Source of the DNA: Agromyces sp. Soil535
GTDB lineage: Bacteria > Actinomycetota > Actinomycetes > Actinomycetales > Microbacteriaceae
Assembly: GCF_001428255.1 (NCBI RefSeq)
Contig: NZ_LMRW01000028.1
Location: 124,001 to 188,000, forward strand
Direction: 5' to 3'
Length of the DNA stretch: 64,000 nt
Below are positions 1 to 10,600 of this stretch, piece by piece; position 1 is the stretch's first letter, and the number at the start of each line of letters is the position of its first letter. The position numbers were made by a program, and so were the translations under genes. The notes under the pieces were generated by a model, which was not told the origin of the DNA, did not search any database, and saw only the letters and a list, made by a program, of their open reading frames with translations.

Positions 1-501
1 CATCAGCACGGGGAAGATCCGCCGTGAGAAGTAGTCGTGGAGGTGCTCGACCTCGCCCTCGCCGAGCTCGGACCACGTCACGATTCGGATTCCGGCTTCG
101 GCGAGCGCGGGCTTCACGAACTCCTGGTACACCGCCGCATGCCGTTCCTGCAGTTCGTGCGCCTTCTTCGAGATGTCGCTCAGCACGTCGAGCGGCGCCC
201 GCCCCACGTTGGTGGGCACGGCGAGGCCCGTGACGATGCGGCGCTTCAGGCCGGCGACGCGCACCATGAAGAACTCGTCGAGGTTCGACGCGAAGATCGC
301 GAGGAAGTTCGCCCGTTCGAGCACGGGCAGGCGCGGATCCTCGGCGAGCTCCAGCACCCGCTGGTTGAAGGCCAGCCAACTGAGCTCGCGGTCGAGATAG
401 CGCTCGGCCAGGAGCTCGGGCGCACCTTCGATGTCGAACGGCTCGAAGTCGTCGTCGAAGTCGCTCGCGGTGCGGTCTTCGTCGAGGGCGCTGTCGGTCA
501 T
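1..501 (-). CDS. ppk1: Polyphosphate kinase, N-terminal part (cut by window edge)
   Basis: Polyphosphate kinase reversibly transfers the terminal phosphate of ATP onto polyphosphate. Only the first 167 codons are visible; the family is about 700 residues, so most of the gene lies beyond position 1. After an acidic stretch (residues 1-25) come the hallmark N-domain motifs [18 protein letters not shown] and [13 protein letters not shown], which identify the family without doubt. The catalytic histidines are outside the window. The ATG at 501 follows a GATGAGGGG purine run. It lies 45 bp downstream of glnR on the same strand, so co-transcription is likely, linking phosphate storage to a nitrogen regulator gene. 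Confidence 0.95.
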   Translation of the reverse strand, partial: MTDSALDEDRTASDFDDDFEPFDIEGAPELLAERYLDRELSWLAFNQRVLELAEDPRLPVLERANFLAIFASNLDEFFMVRVAGLKRRIVTGLAVPTNVGRAPLDVLSDISKKAHELQERHAAVYQEFVKPALAEAGIRIVTWSELGEGEVEHLHDYFSRRIFPVLM

Positions 502-546
502 CCCCTCATCATGCCATTCGGGTCGGCGACCGCGGTGAGTGCCGCG

Positions 547-1239
547 TTAACGTGCGGTGACGGTCGGCGCGCCCTGGTCGTCGTCCTCGTGCACGTTGAA
601 GCGGTAGCCGACATTGCGCACCGTGCCGATCAGGCTGTCGAGGTCGCCGAGCTTGGCGCGGAGCCGCCGCACGTGCACGTCGACGGTGCGCGTGCCGCCG
701 AAGTAGTCGTAGCCCCACACCTCGCTGAGCAGCTGCTCGCGGGTGAAGACGCGCGACGGATGCGCCGCGAGGAACCGCAGGAGCTCGAACTCCTTGTACG
801 TGAGGTCGAGGGTGCGGCCGTGGACCTTGGCCGAGTAGCTGGCCTCGTCGATGACGACGCCGGACGTCTGGATGCGCTCGGACGGCTGGGTCGACTGCGC
901 CCGCCCGAGGGCGAGGCGGATGCGCGCGTCGACCTCGGCAGGGCCTGCGTCGACGAGCACGACGTCGTCGATGCCCCAGTCCGGCGTCACGGCCGTGAGC
1001 CCGCCCTCGGTGACGATGAGGATGAGCGGCACGGAGAGTCCGGTGGTGCGGAGGATCTGCGAGAGGGCCTTCGCGCCGGCGAGGTTCGTGCGGGCGTCGA
1101 GGAACACGAGATCGGATTCGGGCGCTCTGACCAGCTGCTCAGGCGAAGCCGGGATGACCCGCGTTCGGTGAGTCAGTAATGACAGCGCCGGGAGAACATC
1201 ATCGTTGGCCGCCGGCGACAGGATCAGCAGCTGCGCCAC
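547..1239 (-). CDS. glnR: GlnR-type orphan response regulator (nitrogen metabolism)
   Basis: A 230-residue OmpR-type regulator. The N-terminal receiver-like domain (about 1-115) contains VVTEGG and DWGIDDVVL segments, very close to what I recall of Streptomyces GlnR. The winged helix (about 130-222) has [18 protein letters not shown] and [18 protein letters not shown]. In characterised actinobacteria GlnR is an atypical regulator without a partner kinase; no kinase is adjacent here, and Asp48 sits where the phosphorylated Asp would be. The GTG start at 1239 was chosen because TGGAGGG precedes it by 5 nt; an earlier in-frame extension has no ribosome site. It is divergent from the membrane-protein gene at 1317 and upstream of ppk1. 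Confidence 0.88.
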   Translation of the reverse strand: MAQLLILSPAANDDVLPALSLLTHRTRVIPASPEQLVRAPESDLVFLDARTNLAGAKALSQILRTTGLSVPLILIVTEGGLTAVTPDWGIDDVVLVDAGPAEVDARIRLALGRAQSTQPSERIQTSGVVIDEASYSAKVHGRTLDLTYKEFELLRFLAAHPSRVFTREQLLSEVWGYDYFGGTRTVDVHVRRLRAKLGDLDSLIGTVRNVGYRFNVHEDDDQGAPTVTAR

Positions 1240-1316
1240 GCACACCCTCCAGTAGTAAGGTGCGGTCAATACTACGTGACGCCGGACACCGGGCGCGCGG
1301 GCTGAACGGGGAGAGT

Positions 1317-1631
1317 ATGAAGGCGGGTTCGGAGACGCGCGGCGGTTGGCCCGGGATCGTGCTCGTCTGGGCCATCGCATTGGCCGGTGCGATCGTCGTC
1401 GTCTGGCTCGCGTACACCGGCACCGAGGACTGGTTCGGCGACACCACGATGCTCGGCGTGTACGGTGCGCTGGGCATCGTCTTCGCGGCATCCGTGCTCG
1501 GCGCGCTCATCGCCCAGCTGGCTTCGCGGCGCCCCGGCGGGTTCGTGACGCGGGCGAGCGCGAGTGTGGCCGGCGCCGCCGTGGTGGTGGCCCTCGCGGC
1601 GCTGGCGGTCGCGCCCGTCGCCATCGGGTGA
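1317..1631 (+). CDS. Small membrane protein, three predicted helices, function unknown
   Basis: 104 residues starting at ATG 1317 behind GGGGAGAGT. Three hydrophobic stretches (about 14-34, 46-70 and 82-103) suggest three membrane helices with short loops. I recognise no motif or family. It is divergent from glnR, with about 80 bp between the starts, and is followed 18 bp later by another tiny membrane-protein gene, so the two may be transcribed together. Reading frame, ribosome site and codon use look genuine. Confidence 0.75.
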   Translation: MKAGSETRGGWPGIVLVWAIALAGAIVVVWLAYTGTEDWFGDTTMLGVYGALGIVFAASVLGALIAQLASRRPGGFVTRASASVAGAAVVVALAALAVAPVAIG

Positions 1632-1649
1632 GCGGGTAGACTCGGAGGC

Positions 1650-1766
1650 ATGTCGCAGCTGCTCGCCCTCGAACTCCTCTTCATCGGCCTGCTCGGGCTC
1701 GCGAGCCTCGCGATCGCGTGGATCAGCGGCGTCGTCGTCTACAAGCTCTTCAAGGGGCAGCGCTGA
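1650..1766 (+). CDS. Very small membrane protein (38 aa)
   Basis: ATG at 1650 follows CTCGGAGGC, a good ribosome site, and the frame runs 38 codons to TGA at 1764-1766. The product is one long hydrophobic helix (ELLFIGLLGLASLAIAW) with a basic C-terminus (YKLFKGQR), typical of a single-span membrane peptide. It lies between the membrane protein at 1317 and the nitrobindin-like gene, whose ATG is only 4 nt after its stop. Function unknown. Good initiation signals and tight spacing on both sides make it credible despite its size. Confidence 0.7.
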   Translation: MSQLLALELLFIGLLGLASLAIAWISGVVVYKLFKGQR

Positions 1767-1770
1767 ACAG

Positions 1771-2379
1771 ATGATCGAGCTTCCCGTCGACCTTCCGGCC
1801 GAGCTCGTCCCGCTCTCCTGGCTCATCGGGGTCTGGGAGGGTTCGGGCGTGATCGACTACAAGGTCGGCGACGGGTCGATCACCCACGAGTTCGGGCAGC
1901 GCGTGAGCTTCAGCCACGACGGCATGCCGCACCTCAACTACACGTCGTACACGTGGCTCTTCGCCGAGGAGCCGGGCGGCGACCCGAAGCCGCTGGCCAC
2001 TGAGACCGGGTACTGGCGCATCGAGCGCGAGCTCGGCGAGGGCGACGCGGGCCCCGCGCTGCTCCCGGCGGTCGGCGAGCCCCGCTACCCCGACGCCCAG
2101 TCCGTCGAGACACTGCGCAACGCCGACGGCGGGTTCGACCTCGAGGTGTCGCTCGTGCACCCGGGCGGCGTCGCCGAGCTCTACCTCGGGCAGGTCAAGG
2201 GCCCGCGCATCGACCTCGCCACCGATGCCGTCATGCGCACCGCCGGTGCGAAGGAGTACGCGGCCGCGACGCGGCTCTACGGCCTCGTGGAGGGCCACCT
2301 GCTCTGGGCGTGGGACATCGCCGCACTCGGCCAGGACCTGCGCACCCACGCGTCCGCACGCCTGGCGAAGGTCGACTGA
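1771..2379 (+). CDS. Nitrobindin-like / FABP-family beta-barrel heme protein
   Basis: 202 residues. The N-terminal motif IGVWEGSG (GxWxGxG) and the overall length match the nitrobindin / UPF0678 FABP-like family, ten-stranded barrels that bind heme b and react with NO or peroxynitrite (for example Mycobacterium Rv2717c). The C-terminal DLRTHASARL carries a histidine where the family has its proximal heme ligand, so heme binding is plausible. The start lies 4 nt after the previous stop, and the stop overlaps the ygfZ start (TGATG), so the two are translationally coupled. Heme binding here is inferred from family resemblance, not shown. Confidence 0.85.
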   Translation: MIELPVDLPAELVPLSWLIGVWEGSGVIDYKVGDGSITHEFGQRVSFSHDGMPHLNYTSYTWLFAEEPGGDPKPLATETGYWRIERELGEGDAGPALLPAVGEPRYPDAQSVETLRNADGGFDLEVSLVHPGGVAELYLGQVKGPRIDLATDAVMRTAGAKEYAAATRLYGLVEGHLLWAWDIAALGQDLRTHASARLAKVD

Positions 2380-3536
2380 TGGCTGCGTCGCCGTTCCTCG
2401 CGCTCGATGCGGCGGTGCCCGCAGAGGGCGTCGACGCGGGCGTGCCCGGCCACTACGGCAACCCGATCGTCGAGCAGCGCCGGCTCGAGCGCGGCGAGGC
2501 CATCGTCGACCTCTCCGACCGCGGCGTACTCACCGTCACCGGTCCCGACCGGCTGAGCTGGCTGCACTCGATGGCGAGCCAGGCGCTCGACCGGTTGGCG
2601 CCGGGGGCCTCCGCGGAGGCGCTGTTCCTCGACGCGTCGGGCCGCATCGAGCACGTCGTGCATGTCGTCGACGACGGCGAGACCACCTGGCTCGCCGTCG
2701 AGGGGTCGGATGCCGCGCCGCTGGCCGCGTGGCTCGACCGCATGCGGTTCATGCTCCGGGTGGAGGTGGCCGACCGCTCGGCCGACTTCGCGGTGCTCGG
2801 CGCGATGTCCACGACCGCGCTGGATGCCGCGGCGCCCGCGTTCCTCGCGAACGGCGTGCCCCTCGACTGGACCGATCCGTGGGCGTCGCCCGCCCCGGGC
2901 GCACATCGGTACGCGCCCGACGCCGGCCATCCGGCATCCGCCTGGCATTGGATCGAGCGCATCGTGCCCCGCGCCGCGCTCGCCGACGCGGCGGCGGCCG
3001 TGCGTGCCGGCCGCGCGCAGGCGGCCGGCTCGCTCGCGGCCGAGGCGCTGCGCATCGCGGCATGGCGGCCGCGCCTCGCCACCGAGGTCGATGAGAAGTC
3101 CATCCCGCACGAGCTCGACTGGCTTCGCAGCGCCGTCGACCTCGGCAAGGGCTGCTACAAGGGCCAGGAGACCGTGGCGAAGGTGCTGAACCTCGGGCGC
3201 CCGCCACGCCGGCTCGTGCTGCTGCACCTCGACGGCAGCGACACCGTGCTGCCCGCTCCGGGCGACATCGTCGTGGGCGAGAAGGTGCGTCCCGAGCCGG
3301 CCGAGGGCGAGGCGCCCGAACGCCGCAACGTCGGTCACGTCACTTCGAGCGCGATGCACCACGAACTCGGCCCGGTCGCGCTCGCCGTCGTGAAGCGCGC
3401 GGTACCGGCCGACCTCCCGCTCATCGTCGAGAGCCACGGCACCGACGTGGCCGCCGCGCAGGTCGAGATCGTGCCGGCCGACGCCGGTGCGGCCGTCGAC
3501 GTGCCGAGACTGCCCAGGCTCGGCGTCCGGAAGTGA
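2379..3536 (+). CDS. ygfZ: Folate-binding protein YgfZ (Fe-S cluster repair, GcvT fold)
   Basis: 385 residues, a GcvT-like tetrahydrofolate-binding protein. Family members support assembly or repair of Fe-S enzymes. The signature K-G-C-Y-x-G-Q-E is intact at about residues 257-264 (GKGCYKGQETVAKVLNLGRP). The N-terminal DRGVLTVTGPDRLSWLHSM matches the aminomethyltransferase fold. The ATG at 2379 overlaps the upstream stop, and its own stop overlaps the next GTG start at 3533, giving a three-gene coupled run. Pairing with a heme-binding nitrobindin suggests a shared role in redox or NO stress, which is inference. Confidence 0.93.
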   Translation: MAASPFLALDAAVPAEGVDAGVPGHYGNPIVEQRRLERGEAIVDLSDRGVLTVTGPDRLSWLHSMASQALDRLAPGASAEALFLDASGRIEHVVHVVDDGETTWLAVEGSDAAPLAAWLDRMRFMLRVEVADRSADFAVLGAMSTTALDAAAPAFLANGVPLDWTDPWASPAPGAHRYAPDAGHPASAWHWIERIVPRAALADAAAAVRAGRAQAAGSLAAEALRIAAWRPRLATEVDEKSIPHELDWLRSAVDLGKGCYKGQETVAKVLNLGRPPRRLVLLHLDGSDTVLPAPGDIVVGEKVRPEPAEGEAPERRNVGHVTSSAMHHELGPVALAVVKRAVPADLPLIVESHGTDVAAAQVEIVPADAGAAVDVPRLPRLGVRK

Positions 3537-4612
3537 GCGCGGCCGGCGGGCTCGGCGCGCGTCTCGCGGCCGGCTCGATCCGGCTCCGCGACTCGGTGCC
3601 CGCGATCCTGCAGATCACGGCGACGGCGGTGGCCGCATACGCGTTCGCCCGCTACGTGCTCGGTCACGAAGAGCCCCTGATCGCCGCGATCGTGGCGATC
3701 ACCGCACTCGGCTTCGTGCGCGACGCCCGGCCGATCCGGGTGCTCGAGACCGTGATCGCCATGACGCTCGGCATCGCGCTCGCCGAGGTGCTGCTCCTCG
3801 CATTCGGTGCGGGCGTACTCCAGTACGCGGTCGCGCTCGCCCTGACGCTCGCCGTCGCGAGGCTCGCGTCGGCGAACGCCGCGTTCGCGATCGCGGCCGC
3901 GGTGCAGTGCACCCTCGTCATGCTCGTGCCCGCTCCCGACGGCGGGCCGTTCGTGCGCACGCTCGACGCGGTCGTCGGCGGCGCATTCGCCCTTGCCGCG
4001 ACCGCGATCATCCCGCGCGACCCGTTGCGCGCCGCCAGGCGCGAAGGCAGGCGGCTCATCGACGAGCACGTCGCGGTGCTCGGCGAACTCGCCGACGCCT
4101 TGCGATCCGGGAGCACGGATGTCGCGGGGCGAGCGCTCTCGCGGGCCCGGGCGACCCAACCGCTCGTCGAGGCGTGGACTGCCTCGGTGGATTCGGGTCT
4201 CGCGATCGCGCGCGTGTCGCCCATCGTGCACCGTTCGCGCTTCGACCTGGAGCGCCAGCGCGCGATGCTCGCGGGGCTCGATCTCGCCACCAGAAACCTC
4301 CGGATCATCGCGCGACGCATCGAGTGGGTGCTGCGCGACGCTCGGCCGCGGCCCGAGGTCGCCGACCTGCACGCACGCCTCGCCGTGGCGCTCGGCCCGC
4401 TCGCCGACTCCCTGCGCGACGTGTCGGCCCAGCCGGTAGCCCGGGAGTCGTTCGCCGAGATCGCGCGCCATCTCGATCCCGTGGCGATCCTGCCCGGCGG
4501 TCCTGTCGGCGACCGGAACACGATCGCCGCGCTGCGGCCCTACCTCGTCGACCTGCTCACGTCGACGGGTCTCGAGCTCGACGCGGCGCGGTCGCTGCTG
4601 CCCGCCGACTGA
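3533..4612 (+). CDS. FUSC / aromatic-acid-exporter-like membrane protein
   Basis: 359 residues. The first about 160 residues hold several hydrophobic segments, including ITATAVAAYAFARYVLG and a VIAMTLGIALAEVLLLAFG stretch, typical of the FUSC / ArAE half-domain. The remainder is soluble and helical, ending near residue 359. This matches short actinobacterial FUSC proteins thought to export aromatic or related compounds; the substrate is unknown. The GTG start overlaps the ygfZ stop by 4 nt (GTGA). It converges on the giant gene at 4677, with a hairpin terminator between. Confidence 0.8.
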   Translation: MSAAGGLGARLAAGSIRLRDSVPAILQITATAVAAYAFARYVLGHEEPLIAAIVAITALGFVRDARPIRVLETVIAMTLGIALAEVLLLAFGAGVLQYAVALALTLAVARLASANAAFAIAAAVQCTLVMLVPAPDGGPFVRTLDAVVGGAFALAATAIIPRDPLRAARREGRRLIDEHVAVLGELADALRSGSTDVAGRALSRARATQPLVEAWTASVDSGLAIARVSPIVHRSRFDLERQRAMLAGLDLATRNLRIIARRIEWVLRDARPRPEVADLHARLAVALGPLADSLRDVSAQPVARESFAEIARHLDPVAILPGGPVGDRNTIAALRPYLVDLLTSTGLELDAARSLLPAD

Positions 4613-4632
4613 GCCCCGGCGCGGACGGCCAA

Positions 4633-4659
4633 GGCCCGGACAGCGGTGCTGCCCGGGCC
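4633..4659. terminator. Bidirectional hairpin terminator
   Basis: Perfect 7-bp stem GGCCCGG / CCGGGCC with a 13-nt loop, placed between the converging FUSC gene and the giant secreted-protein gene. No T-tract, as for most hairpins in this window. Confidence 0.6.
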
Positions 4660-4676
4660 GCGGCCGTCATGCGCGC

Positions 4677-7600
4677 CTACTTGCAGGTGGACTTCTCGTA
4701 GGCGGGCCTCTGCGTGACCTCGTACGCGTGGGTGCCGTCCCAGTGGGAGGCGACGACCGTCGCGGTGCCCTTCTTCACGTTCGCCGATCCCGTGTCGAAG
4801 AGCTGGTACACCGCAGCACCCGGTGCGACCCGCTCCACCGAGTGCGTGCCCCACCGGGTCGTGAGCCGGATGTCGGCCCACGTGTTGCCGGTGTTCTTCG
4901 CGTACACCGCGACGTGGGCGGTGCCATCGATGCACTGCGACGCCGCGCTGGTCGTGAGCCGGAGGTCGACGGGAGCCGGGTCCCCACCGACTGTCACCAC
5001 GGCCGACTGGTCGGCCTCGACATTCCCGGCGCCATCGGCGGATCGGTACTCGACGGTGTGCTCGCCGGCTCCGGTCACGAGGATCGGTTCCGCGTACGCC
5101 GTCCACTCCCCACCGTCGACGCGGATCTCCGTCTCGGCCACGCCGGACGTGTCGTCGACGGCGACGAGGCCGACGCGGACCCCGCCGTCCACCTCCTCCG
5201 TGGTGGCCGTCGAAACCGGTGCGACCGTGTCGACCTTCACCATGCCGGACCCGCTCGCCTCCACGTTGCCCGCCTGGTCGGTCGAACGGTAGGAGACGAC
5301 GATCTCGCCTTGGCCCTGCGGAGCGACAGGGCCTTCGTACGCCGTCCACGTTCCGTCGCCGATGGCGTACTCCGTGGATGCCACGCCCGAGCCGTCGGCG
5401 TCGGACGCGGTGAGGGTGAACGTCGGCGTCGTGCGGTACCAGCCGTCGGCGCCGTCCGCCTCGGCGGGAGCCCACGTGAGGCTGGTGGCCGGCGCCGTGG
5501 TGTCCGGCTGCTCGACGTCGAGCTGGAAGGAGTCGAACTCCACGACCACGGGCTCCTCCTGCTGGGGACCGATCGCCATCAGGCCAAGGCCGCGCAGCGG
5601 CTGATCGAACGTGATCCCGGCGTCGCCGATCGGCGCCCAGTTCACGCCGCCGTCACTCACCTCGGCCGTGTACACGGATCCGGTCTTGGTGACCCGGATG
5701 TACCAGTACCCGCTCTCGGAGGAGTTCGCGATGTCGATCGTGCGATGTCCGATGCCCGCGGCAGCCGCTTCGCCGGCCAGTTCTGCCCGGAGATCGAGCC
5801 CGGATCCGGCGCTGTTGTAGGCGACGACGTCCGCCTTGAGGTAGTTGTCGTCATCGGCCCACATCAACAGGCCGGCCAGCTGCCAGCGGTGCAGCAGGGG
5901 GGCCTTGAACTTCGTCGTCGCCACCCAGTCGCCCTCGGGCGCCTCCGCGAGGATGAAGTTGTGCGGGGACACGGGGTTGGTGCCGTTGATGTCGCCGGGC
6001 TGGGTCTCGATCTTCAGGTGTCCGTCGGCGACGTCCAGGTGGTTGGAGTCGTAGCGCACGCTCCGGCTCCAACGGCAGCCGTCCACCGTGTCGCCGTCGA
6101 ATTCGTCGCCGGGAGCAGCGGCATCGCCAGGTGTCGGCTCGGGGCTGAACCGGAACCAGTCCGCCTTCGCCGTGACCGGGGTCGAGCCCAGGTCGCCGGC
6201 GGCCATGATCCCGATTCGGGCATTCTGCTTGAGCTGCAGTTGTCCGTTGAGCGCGATCCACGACTCGCCGTTCGTCGAGTAGGCGCCGGTCAGCGTCGTT
6301 CCGTCGCTCGTCAGCTTGAGGTGGATCGTCGACGGGAAGTCGCTCGGCAGAGCTGGAGCAGCAGGGGTGGTTCGGGCGCCTGCGGTCTCGCTCTGGAACT
6401 CCACGAACCGTCCACCGCTCTGGTTGCGTACGAAGGCGAGCTTGTTGTATTCGTCGTCGCTCTGGTGCACCACGAGCCCGGCCCACTGCCAGTGCGACGT
6501 ATGCGCCAGCGTGATCTTCGTCGTCGCTTCCCATGCGCCGGCCGGCAGCGGCTTGCCTGCGAAGCTCACCGGACCGGTGGATGCCTCGTTGATGTCGCCC
6601 GAGGTGACCGGGAGGTTCAGAGTGCCGCCGGACTGTGATATCGGCTTGGACGGGTCGGCCCGCAGCGCCCAGTACGGTGAGATCGCCGGGTCGTCGAACT
6701 CATCGGAGAGGGGCGCCGTGGGGCAGACCAGCGGCTCGAGCGGCACTGTCGGCTCAGGTTCCTGCGGGTCGGTGTCGATCGCGAAGTCCGCGAAGTCGAC
6801 CGTTCCGGCGCCAGCGGCGTGCGACACCATGAACATGCCCACGTCCTGGGTGGTGGCGGCGCCGGCCAGGTTGACCGTCCCCCCGACCTGGGTCCAGGAG
6901 GTGCCGTTCTTGGAGAAGTACGCCGTGTAGTCCGAGCCGGCACGCTTCAGCTTCACCCACACGGGATAGCTCGTCGTGCCGCCTGCCGTCGAGGTGTTCA
7001 GCTGTCCGTTCCCGTCGGGGTCGGCGAGGAACTCGACGCCGTTGCTGGGGCGGATGCCGACCATGGCGTAGCCGGGCGAGACGCCCGGCATCGTCACGTC
7101 GTTGCGCACGATGATGCCCGCCTTCGCCGAGCCGCTCGTGTTCTGCTGCGCGTCGATGCGCACGACCGCCTCCCAGTCCTCGTCGCCGCCCGTCGGCGCG
7201 TAGAGGGTCGAGTACTCGTCCACGCCCTGCCAGGTGTCGTCGCCGGCCCCGGTGATGCGGAACCGGCCGTCCCCGATGCGCTCGAAGACGCCGTCGGCGT
7301 TCGAGAACGGCACGAGGTCGCCGAAGAGCTCACCCACCTGCGCCAGCACGACGCGGGACGTCGTGGACCTGCCCGCGGCGTTCGTCGCGACCGCGGTGAG
7401 CTCGTACAGGCCCTCCTGCGGCCCTGCCCACGTCGCCGAGTACGGTGCGGTGTCGTCGATCCCGATCGAAGCGCCGTCGACGAAGAACTCGACCTGCGAC
7501 ACGTCGCCGCTGGCGTCGGCGGCATCCGCCTCGACCGTCACGTCCTGGCCTGGCTCGAGTTGCACGTCCTGCTGCGGCGCCGTGATGGCGACCGACGGCG

Positions 7601-10600
7601 ACGTCGCCGGGGACGAGCCCCGGCCGATCGCCTCGAGGAAGTTGAGCTTGATCTCGGCGCCGCGGAAGACCACGTAGAGGTCGAGCGTCGCCTGCGGGAA
7701 CCCGCGCACGTCGACGACCACGTCGGTGAAGCGCGTGGAACCGGTCGCCGGAACCGTTGCGGTCGCGAGCAGCTCGCCGTCGACGGCACCCGAGTGCAAC
7801 TCGATGGCGCCCCCCGCCGCCGCTGCGGAGACCCGGAGCGCGAGCGAGTCGATGCGGTGGAAGTTCACCGGCTCGAAGCGCGCCCAGGCGCCGTCCCCGC
7901 CGACGACCACCAGGTCGCCGTCGGTTCCCTCGACATCGCGGCTCGGTGCGGTGGTCGTTCCGGCCGACGCATCGAAGAACTCGGCCTGCTTCACCTTGGG
8001 GAAGACGAGCGTCGTCTGCGATCCGGTGAGGGGATTCGCACCGCCCTCGCCGCCGCCGCCGTCGGTGTACCGGGCGTCGATCGCGACGAAGATGTCCTCG
8101 TCGGGCGCGTGACCGCCGAGGCTCGTCTCGGTGCTGCCCGTGAATCCGCTCAACGGGGTCGTCGGGTGGGCGTGGTCGTCGTGCCCGAGCGCGGGTTGGA
8201 TGATGACGTCGTCACCGTTGACCGCTCCGTCCTCGGGGTCGGTCACCGCGACCTCCCACGAGAGCTCGTCACCGAAGTCGAAGAACGAACCGTTCGGCGG
8301 CAGCGAGAACTCCACGTGCGGCCGGGTGTTGCCGACCGTGACGGGGATCGTGGTGGTGCCGGTCTTGCCGTCGGGGTCGGTCACCGTGAGTCGTGCGTCG
8401 TAGACGCCGTCGGCTTCGTAGGCGTGCGTCGCCTGGGCGGTCGTCGCATCGACCGTGCCGTCGCCGTCGAAGTCCCACGCGTAGGCGAGCTCGGCGTTCT
8501 CGGGGTCGGACGAGGCCGAGCCGTCGAATGCCACGGCGAGCGGCGCTGGGCCGGAGTCCCTGTCGCTCGTGATCCGGGCGATCGGCGACCGGGAGCCGGA
8601 GATGTAGTCGACGCGGTGAAGTCCGGAGTTGGGGTTGTCGCGCCCGAATCCGCCGCCCCAATCGAGGACGTACAGTGAGCCGTCGGGACCGAACTTGGAG
8701 TCGATCGGGGCCAGGAACTGCTCCTGCGGCAGGAAGGCATTGACCTTCTCGACCTGCGAACCGTTCTCTGCCGCGGGGTCCTTCAGCTGGATCGAGTACA
8801 TCTTGTTCCGAGCCCACTCGTAGAAGAACGGCTTGCCGTCGTACGAGGCGGGGAACTTCGTGTCGGACACGAGGTCGGGATCGTAGTGGTACACCGGTCC
8901 GCCCATGGGGGCGAGGCCACCGCCCTGCGGGATGACCTCGGGCACCGAGGAGCGCTTGTAGCCGTACCACATGTCGGCGGCGCGCGCGGGGGGCAGTGCC
9001 GTGAGCCCCGTGTTGCGCGGCGAGTCGTTGACCGGATTCGCGCAGTCGAAGAATTCGCCGACGGTGACCGGGTCCGCGGCGTAGTCGACCTCGCGGAAGG
9101 GCTCGTTGTCCCCCATGCAGAGCGGCCAGCCGTAGTTGCCGGGGCTCTTGATGAGGTTCCACTCGGAGATGCCGGCAGGACCGCGCGTCGTCGGAGCGTC
9201 GTTGTTGTTGTCGGGGGAGTAGTCGGCAAGGCTCACCCAGCCGGTCTCCTGGTCGACCGAGAACCGGAAGGGATTTCGGAAGCCCATGGCGTAGATCTCG
9301 GGTCGCGTCTTGTCGTCGGTGTCGTCCGCCTCGGAGAACAGGTTCCCCTCAGGAACCGTGTAGCCCGGGCCGTCGGGGTTCGGCGTGATGCGCAGGAGCT
9401 TGCCCCGCAGGTCGTTCGTGTTGGCCGAGGTCTCCCGGGCGTCGTGGAAGGTGCCGGGTCGAGTCGAGAGCGGCGCGTAACCTCCCGAGGGCTCGGAGTG
9501 GGGATTCACGTCGTCGCCGACGCTGAGGTACAGGTTGCCGTCGGCGTCGAAGTCGAGAGCGCCGCCGGTGTGACCGGGCTCGTCGGGCAGGCGGCGCGCG
9601 GGCACCTCGATGATGACCTCCTCCGTCGCGGGATCGATGACGTCGTCCACCATGGTGAACCGCGAGACGCGGCTCAGGAAGCTCGAGGGATCGGTGTTGT
9701 CCGGCGCGTTCGGTGAACGGTAGACGTAGAGGCGCCCGTTCTGGGTGAAGCCGGGATCGAGCGCGATGCCGAGCAGTCCGTCCTCGCCGCCCGAGTAGAC
9801 GTCGAGCTCGAGCGCCGTGCTGACGGCGTTCGTGGCGGGATCCCACACGCGGATCTGACCGCGCACGAGTTCGGTGTAGAAGACGCGCCCGTCGTCGGCG
9901 ATGTCCATCGCGAACGGCGCAGATGTGTTCTGGTCGAGCGCGACCTTCTCGAAGTTGCTCCACACGGTGCCACCGCAGTCGCCCTCGGCGAGTCCGGCGG
10001 CGTACTTCACGCCTCCGACGATGTGCTGCATGAGGGCGGGCTCCTCGAAGTGCGACCCGAAGTGCCCCATCGCGGTCGCCCAGGCGCGACCGCCGTCGTA
10101 TGGCTTGCACCACGAGATGGGGTGGTCGTATCCCATGGCGTTGCTGCCCGGGTCGTACGTCGACTCGTCCATCGATGCGAGCACGTGGGCGGTGCCCCGG
10201 ACGTTGTTCGAGAAGTTGTACCACTCGTCGGACCGCTCCCAGCGGCTCTCCCCGAAATGCGCGGTGGACGGATGCGTGCGGTCCTCGATCCTCACCGTGC
10301 CCGGTTGCCCGGGGTCGGTGCCGGTGGCGGCGTGGCCGGGCATCAGCGAGCCCACGAGCTCGTCCCACCATGGGTAGTTGCCGCGCATGTCGGTGGCGTT
10401 GTGGATGGCCACGATGCCGCCGCCCGCCTGCTGGTACCGCTCGAGTGCCGCCTTCTGGTCGGCGTTCCACGGGTCGCCCGACGCCTGGAACATGATCAGC
10501 GCGTCGAATCCCGCGAGATCCGTGTCGTTGAAGATCGTCGAGTCCTCGGTGTGGGTCACGGCGATCCCCTCCGCCTCGAGGGCGGCGGTGATCAACGGCG

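Noticed and set aside
37..1179. 380-codon plus-strand frame across ppk1 and glnR
   Set aside because: Both antisense genes have strong motifs and starts; the plus frame has none.
4728..8678. Long plus-strand open frames (636 and 619 codons) opposite the giant gene
   Set aside because: They lie wholly antisense to a gene with clear domains and a signal peptide; their translations are Arg/Val/Asp-rich with no motifs, typical of shadow frames in GC-rich DNA.
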